From positions 70,558 to 112,461 of the forward strand of contig MFJD01000001.1 in NCBI GenBank assembly GCA_001779095.1: DNA of 41,904 bases, given 5' to 3'. The stretch comes from Candidatus Gottesmanbacteria bacterium RBG_16_52_11 (GTDB lineage Bacteria; Patescibacteriota; Microgenomatia; UBA10105; UBA927). The translations under genes and the position numbers were made by a program. The notes beneath the pieces are model-generated. The model did no database searches. It saw only the letters and a list, made by a program, of their open reading frames with translations, and was not told the DNA's origin. This document shows positions 34,087 to 39,914 of this stretch, piece by piece (position 1 is the stretch's first letter; each line of letters starts with the position of its first letter).

Positions 34087-34266
34087 TTATTTGTTAATAA
34101 ATTTCTCTAAATCTTCCTTTCTATATCTCCTATCTCCTCGCTGACCGAATCGTACAGCCTTAAGAATCCCATTTTTATCCCACAATCTCAGTGTCTGGGG
34201 ATGGACTTTCAACATCTCACACGCCTCCCTGAGAGTAACCAGTTCGATATTTTTGTTTTCTGTCAT
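34087..34266 (-). CDS. MerR/excisionase-type helix-turn-helix protein, 59 aa
   Basis: A 59-residue DNA-binding protein: VTLREACEMLKVHPQTLRLWDKNGILKAVRF and a wing with RRYRKEDLEKFI. This is the MerR-type winged helix-turn-helix without a metal- or dimerisation domain, as in excisionases and phage regulators. The start at 34266 excludes upstream frame extension with no initiation signal. It is the first gene of the minus-strand cassette, and divergent to the 246-aa gene. Its promoter region contains GTTGATA direct repeats and shares an 11-base motif with the recombinase promoter, so it may control both. Confidence 0.82.
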   Translation of the reverse strand: MTENKNIELVTLREACEMLKVHPQTLRLWDKNGILKAVRFGQRGDRRYRKEDLEKFINK

Positions 34267-34274
34267 ATAATTGA

Positions 34275-34300
34275 GTTGATAATAGTTGATATTATTATAT
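34275..34300. promoter_or_regulatory. GTTGATA direct repeats and ATAATAGTTGA motif in the HTH/246-aa divergent promoter
   Basis: GTTGATA occurs twice in tandem (34275-34281 and 34285-34291), including the 11-base string ATAATAGTTGA (34279-34289), which recurs at 35972-35982 upstream of the recombinase. AT-rich -10-like runs follow. It is a good candidate operator for the HTH protein. Confidence 0.5.
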
Positions 34301-34338
34301 ACAATTCCAGATAAATTGTAAGTATTTACAAGATTAAT

Positions 34339-35079
34339 ATGACAATGAAAATATTTAACGACATTCCAGAGGATGTTAAGGATAAGGTCGATAAGTGGCT
34401 TGGAAATATCAGTGGTCTCGACTCGTTGATAAAAATTAACGATGTAGTTAGAGCACTTCAAACTGAAAGCGATCTTATAGGTGGTGAAACATTTCATATT
34501 CCCCTGAAGAGGCTTGCCAATTTAAGAGTGGAGGATCGTGAAGCAATATTCCAAAAACTAATGGCAATAGGAATCCTCATTGCTGGTACAGATCAAGTGA
34601 ATGTTGATGATAAACCAAGCCTTGCGAATGAAGAAACCTCCTGGGTGGCAGTTCACACCGATAGACTTGCTTATGTACTTAACCAATTACAGGAAAAAAT
34701 AAACATTTTGGGATCGGAGGAAACTAATAACACATCCTCTCAAATACCTCAGGTAATAAAATTGCCCTATGGTTGGAGACTGGAGGAGAAGATGGGAATG
34801 GCTGAGTTGCTTAATAATAACGAAATACGATACACCTTTAAAATGCTTGCCAGAAAACCGTATAAATACTTTCTTCATTTCTGCATAAATTACGGAAAGG
34901 AAATTGGCTATCCAGATCTTGTGAGGCTGGATTCATCGGTTACCGAACACGCCAATCACCTAACTCATAAAAATGTTCGCAGTGTGAGAAGCTATCTAAA
35001 CAAACTTTTCAAGAAAAGTAAGATTCCATTCGAGATTTTATTAACTAACGAACGCTTCTCCCTAACGATTCACCGCTAA
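34339..35079 (+). CDS. uncharacterised element protein, 246 aa, possible C-terminal wHTH
   Basis: A 246-residue soluble protein. The N-terminal region (MTMKIFNDIPEDVKDKVDKWLGN...) is helical with charged residues. The C-terminal part NVRSVRSYLNKLFKKSKIPFEILLTNERFSLTI (about 213-244) has the shape of a winged helix tail and could bind DNA. There is no signal peptide or membrane segment and no nuclease or ATPase motif. It is the first gene of the rightward mobile-element operon, divergent to the HTH gene. Similar proteins might be replication or transfer regulators, but I cannot assign one. Confidence 0.55.
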   Translation: MTMKIFNDIPEDVKDKVDKWLGNISGLDSLIKINDVVRALQTESDLIGGETFHIPLKRLANLRVEDREAIFQKLMAIGILIAGTDQVNVDDKPSLANEETSWVAVHTDRLAYVLNQLQEKINILGSEETNNTSSQIPQVIKLPYGWRLEEKMGMAELLNNNEIRYTFKMLARKPYKYFLHFCINYGKEIGYPDLVRLDSSVTEHANHLTHKNVRSVRSYLNKLFKKSKIPFEILLTNERFSLTIHR

Positions 35080-35082
35080 CTA

Positions 35083-35116
35083 TCCCCGTTTTGGTCTATT
35101 TCTCCCCGTTTTGGTC
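35083..35116. repeat. tandem 14-base direct repeat TCCCCGTTTTGGTC
   Basis: TCCCCGTTTTGGTC occurs at 35083-35096 and 35103-35116, exactly 20 bases apart (about two helical turns). It stays similar over 18 bases with one mismatch. A partial third copy (TGTTGGTC) follows near 35124. Confidence 0.8.
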
Positions 35117-35137
35117 AATTTTCTGTTGGTCTGATCG

Positions 35138-35179
35138 CGTCATATTCTCAAGTTACAAACGAGAATTATGAATATGACG
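35138..35179. promoter_or_regulatory. 10-bp inverted repeat overlapping the DUF5659 start codon
   Basis: CGTCATATTC (35138-35147) is repeated inverted at 35170-35179; the right arm covers codons 1-4 of the DUF5659 gene (ATG at 35168). A second stem ATTCTC (35144-35149) / GAGAAT (35161-35166) is nested and competes with it. This could control translation or be a repressor site. Confidence 0.65.
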
Positions 35180-35428
35180 ATAAATAAACAAATCAGCAAC
35201 AAGACCTATACCTCTACCGATCTTTCACTGGTTGGGTACATATCGCTTTTTTCTCCAATTCTTTCAGTAGATAAAACAAATCCTAAAAAGGTCTCTTTTT
35301 CCTTCAGTAAAGATAGTGAGGTTGAGAAACTTCTGGATCTTTTTTGGTCAGGACAAGCACGAGTAGAGCCGAACGACTATTTTAACCAGCTCAAACAAAT
35401 CAAGAGCAGAATTTACAGCCAAAAATAA
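35168..35428 (+). CDS. DUF5659-like protein, 86 aa
   Basis: An 86-residue protein with YTSTDLSLVGYISLFSPIL, a central VSFSFSKDSEVEKLLDLFWSGQARVEP and closing YFNQLKQIKSRIYS. This agrees with the DUF5659 pattern (TsDLyLaayL, F.F, then ydf-like and Lk.iK..iy), a family found in CPR mobile or accessory regions. Function unknown. An inverted repeat covers the start codon, and its stop is followed 1 base later by the next gene's ATG. Confidence 0.7.
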   Translation: MNMTINKQISNKTYTSTDLSLVGYISLFSPILSVDKTNPKKVSFSFSKDSEVEKLLDLFWSGQARVEPNDYFNQLKQIKSRIYSQK

Positions 35429-35429
35429 T

Positions 35430-35609
35430 ATGGTAAATCAGCAATTACTTAACGAGCTTAAGCAGATCATTAAAGAAGATTTCAAGACAGATTTAACACC
35501 AGAAATCCTTTCAGAGGTTGGTAATTCGCTGGTTCGTTTTTTCGAGTTGTTAATCAAGATTGATAATCAGTCACAAAATACTTTAAAGAAGAAACCAAAA
35601 CTAATATGA
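35430..35609 (+). CDS. small element protein, 59 aa
   Basis: A 59-residue helical protein: MVNQQLLNELKQIIKEDFKTDLT, then PEILSEVGNSLVRFFELLIKI and a basic tail KKKPKLI. Probably cytoplasmic. Its ATG follows the DUF5659 stop by a single base; its stop TGA overlaps the following ATG (ATGA). These couplings, and the clean frame, favour a real gene. No family recognised. Confidence 0.65.
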   Translation: MVNQQLLNELKQIIKEDFKTDLTPEILSEVGNSLVRFFELLIKIDNQSQNTLKKKPKLI

Positions 35610-35710
35610 CAAACAGTTATTACTGTCACACAGTCAACAGTATTAACAGTAATAAATATTTAATAGCCTACTGTTTAACAGTAGAACAGTTAACAGTTAC
35701 ACCATTATGA
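35606..35710 (+). CDS. 34-codon reading frame made of AACAGT repeats, coupled at both ends
   Basis: The frame begins in an ATGA overlap with the 59-aa gene and ends in an ATGA overlap with the 86-aa gene. The peptide is MTNSYYCHTVNSINSNKYLI, then AYCLTVEQLTVTPL. Nearly all of the DNA consists of AACAGT repeats, so the peptide composition may simply follow the DNA. It might be a coupling leader that carries ribosomes from one gene to the next, or just an accident. See the repeat entry. Confidence 0.4.
   Translation: MTNSYYCHTVNSINSNKYLIAYCLTVEQLTVTPL
35612..35697. repeat. cluster of AACAGT repeats (iteron-like)
   Basis: Exact AACAGT starts at 35612, 35636, 35645, 35677, 35685 and 35692; the inverse ACTGTT lies at 35670-35675, and partial copies (ACTGT 35622, ACAGT 35630) fill the gap. 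Two palindromes result: ACAGTTATTACTGT (35613-35626) and ACTGTTTAACAGT (35670-35682). Together about 86 bases. Confidence 0.8.
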
Positions 35711-35967
35711 GGAATAATTTAAAAGAAAAAGATCCTATCGAATTGCACAGCATAGCTAACGAGATCGCTGAGTTACTCGATGATGTTAAAAGCATAAGGT
35801 ATTACGAAATTTTGATTAATGAAAATGACCCCGATGAATTACTTGAAACCGCCCGTTATGTAGCTGGTGTTGACAAAGAGGGAGGGATAAGAACGAACAA
35901 GGCCATATATTTTCAGGGTGTATTACGAAGAACTGGATATAAAACTAAATTCAGAAAGACATATTAA
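35707..35967 (+). CDS. uncharacterised element protein, 86 aa
   Basis: An 86-residue acidic-to-basic protein: MRNNLKEKDPIELHSIANEIAELLDDVKSIRYYEILINENDPDELLETARYVAGVDKEGGIRTNKAIYFQGVLRRTGYKTKFRKTY, i.e. a helical acidic first half and a basic C-terminus which could contact DNA. It begins in an ATGA overlap with the repeat-based frame and precedes the recombinase by 46 bases, so it may be a recombination directionality factor or a replication helper. This is only a suggestion from position and size. No family recognised. Confidence 0.55.
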   Translation: MRNNLKEKDPIELHSIANEIAELLDDVKSIRYYEILINENDPDELLETARYVAGVDKEGGIRTNKAIYFQGVLRRTGYKTKFRKTY

Positions 35968-35971
35968 GTTA

Positions 35972-35996
35972 ATAATAGTTGACAATAGTTTATAAT
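35972..35996 (+). promoter_or_regulatory. recombinase promoter region with shared ATAATAGTTGA motif
   Basis: ATAATAGTTGA (35972-35982) precedes TATAAT (35991-35996). A TTGACA at 35979-35984 is too close to TATAAT to be its -35; the -10 may instead be further right in the TATATA run. The shared motif links this promoter to the HTH gene. Confidence 0.45.
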
Positions 35997-36013
35997 ATAT
36001 ATAAATTAAAATT

Positions 36014-37618
36014 ATGAAAGCAATCATTTTCTGCAGAGTATCAAGTAAAGAACAGGAAGAAACGGGTTATTCTCTACCCGCACAAGAGAAATACCTCAGA
36101 GAATACGCGGAAAGAAACAACTTCACTGTTGAAAAAGCATTTGCCGTATCAGAGTCAGCCAGTGGAAGTGTGCAAAGAAAAGTCTTCAATGAGATGGTTA
36201 ACTATATTCGAAAAGTCAACATTCCGATTGTCATAGTTGAAACCACGGATCGCCTTACAAGAAATTTCGCTGATGTACCGACAATAGATAAGTGGATACT
36301 TGAAAATGAGAGTTATCAAATTCATCTGGCAAAAGAGGCGTGTGTACTCCATAAAAACTCCAGATCACACGAGTGGTTTATGTGGAGAGTTAAAGTTGCA
36401 ACCGCTGAGTATTACGTCAGACTGCTTTCTGAAAATGTTAAAAAGGGTCAGAAAGAAAAGATAGCTCAGGGTTGGCTTCCCACTAAACCACCATTGGGGT
36501 ATCTGACGATCGGTGAGAAAGGTCATAAAACTCACATTCTCGACCAAGATAAATCTCCCTTAATGAAAAAGGTGTTTGAGCTTTATGCTACGGGTGATTA
36601 CTCACTCAAACGACTGTCTAATGCTATTTACGATCAAGGGTTAAGAACAGATAGCGGAAGGCGGGTTGTAAAAAGCCGAATTCACAGACTTCTGACAGAC
36701 CCTTTTTACATCGGGAAAATAAAGTGGAATGATGAGATACACCCAGGTAATCAAGAATCACTCATTTCAGAAGAAGTGTTTTATAAAGTTCAATCACTTC
36801 TGAAAAGTAAAACCACACCCAAATACAACAAGCACAACTATCAATTTAAGGGGTTAATCCGCTGTAAAGAGTGTGCGGGTACAATTACCTGGGAAATCCA
36901 TAAAAGCATCGTCTACGGGCATTGTAATCACTACAGAAACTGTTCTCAGCGGGCGTGGATTACTCAGGATGTGGTTGAATCCCAGGTTGTGGGTGAATTT
37001 GAGAAACTTGAGATCAAAAATACCAGAATAGTTGACTGGATCAGGAAAGCTCTTAAGGAAAGTCATAAAGACCAAATAGCTTATTACTCCTCCGTGATAG
37101 GTGAACTTAACCAGAAACAGGATCTTTACAAAAACCGACTTGACAGACTCTATGATGATAAATTGGATGGCAACATTTCAGAAGATACATTCCTTAGAAA
37201 GTCGAAAGACTGGAATGATGAACTTGAAAAAATAACTCTAACCATCAAAAAACATAACCAAGCAAGTGGAAAATACTTCCAATTAGGTATAAATCTCTAT
37301 GAGCTGTCACAGAGAGCAAAAGAGATATACCTAAAAGCAAAGGACGAAACTGACAAACGAGCTTTAATTAACCTCGTCTTTTCAAAACTTACCCTGGATG
37401 AAGGGGTGCTTGAGGTTAAACACTCAAAAACCTTTAATTTGCTGGCTGAAGCTGTTTCCTTAACCAATGGTTCGAAAATACAAAAACCTGCAACATTAGA
37501 TGATAGAATTTTCGAACCTTCAAAAAAGCCCGATATTACAACAAAAAAGGACGCTTTGTCTCCTCAGCGTCCTATCTGGCTCCCCCGGGAGGACTCGAAC
37601 CTCCAACCTGCCGATTAA
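36014..37618 (+). CDS. large serine recombinase, C-terminus read through a tRNA gene
   Basis: A 534-residue site-specific recombinase. The N-terminal resolvase domain has FCRVSSKEQEETGYS with likely catalytic Ser10, the conserved TDRLTRN segment, and long recombinase and zinc-ribbon regions (IRCKEC near 284, CNHYRNC near 305), followed by a coiled-coil part (about 345-425). Large serine recombinases insert elements at short sequence cores and need a directionality factor for excision. The last residues WLPREDSNLQPAD are encoded in the antisense strand of tRNA-Asn; this is the known signature of a frame running into a tRNA gene. The native C-terminus was probably replaced upon insertion. ATG 36014 with an AT-rich promoter. 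Confidence 0.95.
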   Translation: MKAIIFCRVSSKEQEETGYSLPAQEKYLREYAERNNFTVEKAFAVSESASGSVQRKVFNEMVNYIRKVNIPIVIVETTDRLTRNFADVPTIDKWILENESYQIHLAKEACVLHKNSRSHEWFMWRVKVATAEYYVRLLSENVKKGQKEKIAQGWLPTKPPLGYLTIGEKGHKTHILDQDKSPLMKKVFELYATGDYSLKRLSNAIYDQGLRTDSGRRVVKSRIHRLLTDPFYIGKIKWNDEIHPGNQESLISEEVFYKVQSLLKSKTTPKYNKHNYQFKGLIRCKECAGTITWEIHKSIVYGHCNHYRNCSQRAWITQDVVESQVVGEFEKLEIKNTRIVDWIRKALKESHKDQIAYYSSVIGELNQKQDLYKNRLDRLYDDKLDGNISEDTFLRKSKDWNDELEKITLTIKKHNQASGKYFQLGINLYELSQRAKEIYLKAKDETDKRALINLVFSKLTLDEGVLEVKHSKTFNLLAEAVSLTNGSKIQKPATLDDRIFEPSKKPDITTKKDALSPQRPIWLPREDSNLQPAD

Positions 37619-37651
37619 CAGTCGGACGCTCTACCATTGAGCTACAGGGGA
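37580..37651 (-). tRNA. tRNA-Asn (anticodon GTT)
   Basis: On the minus strand the gene folds as a cloverleaf: 7-bp acceptor stem TCCCCTG / CGGGGGA with one G-U, D arm GCTC / GAGC, anticodon arm with loop CTGTTAA (anticodon GTT), variable loop, and T arm GGAGG / CCTCC with TTCGAGT. Discriminator G. The first pair of the anticodon stem (T-C) is a mismatch. The 3' end is shared with the recombinase end; the 5' half (with upstream flank) is duplicated at 37907-37975. Confidence 0.93.
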
Positions 37652-37655
37652 ATGT
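37626..37655. repeat. direct repeat copy A (tRNA-Asn 5' half plus 4 flanking bases)
   Basis: These 30 bases, from ACGCTCTACC to CAGGGGAATGT, recur at 37907-37975, where they are split by a 37-base insertion. This may be an attachment-site repeat. Confidence 0.75.
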
Positions 37656-37656
37656 A

Positions 37657-37902
37657 TTAGTGAATTATATTTAATTTCTTTATAAACTTACGTCCGGCAG
37701 CACTTTTAAGGTATTTTTCCCTTATTCTGGCATCGGTTAAATTAACATAACTCTCCTTATAAACTAAAAATCATGGTTTGAATCTGCTGGTATATGCAGA
37801 TCTGCCGGAGTTATGCTCACGCATTCTCTTACCAAGGTTAATTGTACTGCCAACATATGTCTTTGGATAATTCACACTTTTCAGTATGTAAACGTACGCC
37901 AT
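37657..37902 (-). pseudogene. GIY-YIG endonuclease-like protein, interrupted by TGA
   Basis: Translation from 37902 gives MAYVYILKSVNYPKTYVGST, then NLGKRMREHNSGRSAYTSRFKP, a TGA at 37771-37773 (codon 44), then FLVYKESYVNLTDARIREKYLKSAAGRKFI to a TAA. Motifs YVYIL, TYVGST and REHN define a small GIY-YIG domain. The stop is at a place where relatives usually have Trp (FKPWFLVY), one base from TGG. The gene is therefore a pseudogene. It lies between the two copies of the tRNA-derived repeat. Confidence 0.8.
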
Positions 37903-37906
37903 AATT

Positions 37907-37975
37907 ACGCTCTACCCGCCTCGCCCTGACGAGCTATGGCGAGTCGGGGCGGGCCATTGAGCTACAGGGGAATGT
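37907..37975. repeat. direct repeat copy B (tRNA-Asn 5' half), interrupted
   Basis: ACGCTCTACC (37907-37916) and the rest of the 30-base repeat (CCATTGAGC to GAATGT, 37954-37975) flank a 37-base palindromic insertion. CC is present on both sides, so it looks like a 2-base target duplication. Confidence 0.7.
37917..37953. mobile_element. 37-base palindromic REP/MITE-like insertion
   Basis: The insertion begins CGCCTCGCCCTGACGAG and ends GGCGAGTCGGGGCGGG. It folds with CCCGCC/GGCGGG (first base from the flank) and TCGCC/GGCGA, leaving a bulge on one side. GC content far above the surroundings. No transposase here. Confidence 0.55.
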
Positions 37976-38159
37976 GAAATAGCCTGGATATTATACCATG
38001 AACAATTCACAATTCTACCGACCTGGCGTTCCGGATATACCTCTCCATTCAGGGTAACCCGGTTGATCGGATTTCAATTGACCTGTCAATACGTTAATGC
38101 CGTAAGAAACGATTATTCAGAAAGTAAAAAATATCCCACAACAACCATATTTAAAATGG

Positions 38160-38165
38160 TATACT
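38160..38165 (+). promoter_or_regulatory. -10-like TATACT before the third sensor kinase
   Basis: TATACT ends 22 bases before the ATG at 38188; no good -35 or Shine-Dalgarno is seen. The rest of the interval 37976-38187 shows nothing else. Confidence 0.35.
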
Positions 38166-38187
38166 CCTGATATCTGCTTCACACGTT

Positions 38188-39633
38188 ATGGACGAGCTAC
38201 TCAGGTTTATTAACCCGGTTGCCCGTTTAGGGAAGAAAAATTACTCGTTATCCTTTCCCATTCTCGGCACGGTTGCCGCATATTCCCTCACTGAGTTCTT
38301 TGCCAACTATATTTTTTCGGATCCGGATCATACCGGCAGTCTGGTGATTATCGTTTCGCTTGCACTGACAATTTATTTTGCTTTCCGGGACGGCGTCAGG
38401 GGAGGATACATTTCGGCAGGCATCGCGGTCGGATACTATTTTTTCATTATTTATTCCCGAGGTTATACCGGTGCCCAATTGCGCACCGGTATACAGACAA
38501 CGATCGTGCTGGGTTTGCTTTACTTCTTTCTGGCGGCCATTATCGGGTGGCTGAAACAGACGATCGATATCCTGATCGACCGTGAGGCGGAAGAAAAAAT
38601 CCGTCTCCTGACCATCGTCCAGCAATTGCCTGTCGGTATCATCATCACGGACCGGTTGCAGAGAATCGCCATCACGAACCGGCTGGCGGAAGTTATGCTC
38701 GGTATGAAAATTCCTCCAGGTGAGCAGTTAACACGGAATGGGGTGAAGGATGATCCGGACCACGATCCTGCTGTTGATGCGCGGGCGTTCCTGTCGGCCC
38801 TCAGAACCCGGTCGTCCCAGTCGGAAATCGTACTCAACCGCCAGGGCGGGAAAAAGCTGTATCTGCACATACGGAAAGCCGATGTGAAAAATGCGGATGG
38901 CAGTACGGTCGCGACTTCCGTTATCCTGAGTGACCTGACACAGGTACGGGAGGAGGAAGTCCGGAAAGACGATTTCATAAACATGGCGTCCCACGAACTG
39001 CGGACTCCGGTTACCAGCATGAAGCTTTACCTGGATGTGATGCGGATTCTGATTAAGTCACGGGGCGATGCCAAATTAACCAAGGCTATGCACAATATCG
39101 ATATGCAGACCAGCCGGATGCAGCGGCTGATAAATGACCTGCTTGACGTGTCCCGGATGCGGACCGGCAAGTTTCCGATCGTCAGGGAATCATTTTCACT
39201 GAACGCTATGGTGAAAGCTACCGTTAAAGAACTTCAGAAGACGGTACCGCAGCGCATCCGCTACGAATCACAGTCACAGGCAGACGTCAGGGCAGACAGG
39301 TTCCGTATCTACCAGGTGATCGCAAATTTCATTACCAATGCTGCCAAGTACAGTCCGAAAAACCGTGACATTACCGTACGGGTTTCGCGCAACGGCGGTA
39401 CGGGGACTGTCAGTGTTACTGACAGGGGAGTCGGCATCAGCAGTGATCAGCAGAAACGGATATTCGAACGTCTGTATCAGGTGCCTGATACGAAGTTCGA
39501 CAAACGGCAGTCCGGTATGGGACTCGGACTTTATATATCCCGGGAAATTATCCGGAGACACAACGGGAGGATCCGGGTGAAAAGTATCACCGGCAGGGGT
39601 TCAACGTTTTCATTCAGTTTGCCTCTTACTTAA
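38188..39633 (+). CDS. membrane sensor histidine kinase with PAS domain
   Basis: A 481-residue kinase with membrane helices at about 22-42, 50-66, 72-90 and 103-124; the YFAFRDGVRGGYISA segment between helices resembles the DUF4118-like membrane module. A PAS-like region (about 138-252, LLTIVQQLPVGIIITDRLQRIAITN...) is followed by HisKA (DDFINMASHELRTPVTSMKL, phospho-accepting His269) and a HATPase (FITNAAKYSP, VTDRGVGISSDQQKRIFERLYQ, GMGLGLYISREII). No response regulator is adjacent. Signal unknown. Only a TATACT box is visible upstream. Confidence 0.93.
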   Translation: MDELLRFINPVARLGKKNYSLSFPILGTVAAYSLTEFFANYIFSDPDHTGSLVIIVSLALTIYFAFRDGVRGGYISAGIAVGYYFFIIYSRGYTGAQLRTGIQTTIVLGLLYFFLAAIIGWLKQTIDILIDREAEEKIRLLTIVQQLPVGIIITDRLQRIAITNRLAEVMLGMKIPPGEQLTRNGVKDDPDHDPAVDARAFLSALRTRSSQSEIVLNRQGGKKLYLHIRKADVKNADGSTVATSVILSDLTQVREEEVRKDDFINMASHELRTPVTSMKLYLDVMRILIKSRGDAKLTKAMHNIDMQTSRMQRLINDLLDVSRMRTGKFPIVRESFSLNAMVKATVKELQKTVPQRIRYESQSQADVRADRFRIYQVIANFITNAAKYSPKNRDITVRVSRNGGTGTVSVTDRGVGISSDQQKRIFERLYQVPDTKFDKRQSGMGLGLYISREIIRRHNGRIRVKSITGRGSTFSFSLPLT

Positions 39634-39701
39634 TTCTTACATGTTTCACACACACCGTATCGGCAGCAGTCCGATAATCTGCTCAGAAGGAGGTGATACA
39701 T

Positions 39702-39896
39702 ATGGACGATAAGAAAGTGGCAATCGATCATCTGAAAGCCCACATAACCTATCCGGCGTCAGCAGATGCCCTTAAAAAGGCCTGTAACGACATGGAGGAC
39801 GTTCCGGAAAATCTGCGGAAGGAATTCATGCAGAAGTTACCCGCGGGAACTTACGGGTCGGCCCAACAGGTTATGCAGGCAATCGGCTGGGCATGA
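39702..39896 (+). CDS. DUF2795-like small protein, 64 aa
   Basis: A 64-residue soluble protein: [64 protein letters not shown] (split over the family pattern YPAsadaL..Acnd...vp, LP.gtY.s..eVm.AiGw). It resembles the DUF2795 fold. An AGAAGGAGGTGA Shine-Dalgarno precedes the ATG at 39702; the frame can be extended to 39693 by a GTG but that is inside the Shine-Dalgarno. Function unknown; single gene. Confidence 0.7.
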   Translation: MDDKKVAIDHLKAHITYPASADALKKACNDMEDVPENLRKEFMQKLPAGTYGSAQQVMQAIGWA

Positions 39897-39914
39897 CACG
39901 ATCCGGTAAAGTAA

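Noticed and set aside
35612-35697. A plasmid replication origin
   Set aside because: The repeats are iteron-like, but no Rep protein is recognised and an A/T-rich unwinding region with DnaA box was not seen. Listed as repeats only.
35083-35697. CRISPR array
   Set aside because: The repeats are 6-14 bases with irregular or very short spacing and no cas genes are present.
37771-37773. UGA recoded as a sense codon, as in some CPR lineages
   Set aside because: TGA ends several well-supported genes here (for example the YggT and 59-aa genes) and the long conserved genes have no in-frame TGA. A nonsense mutation is simpler.
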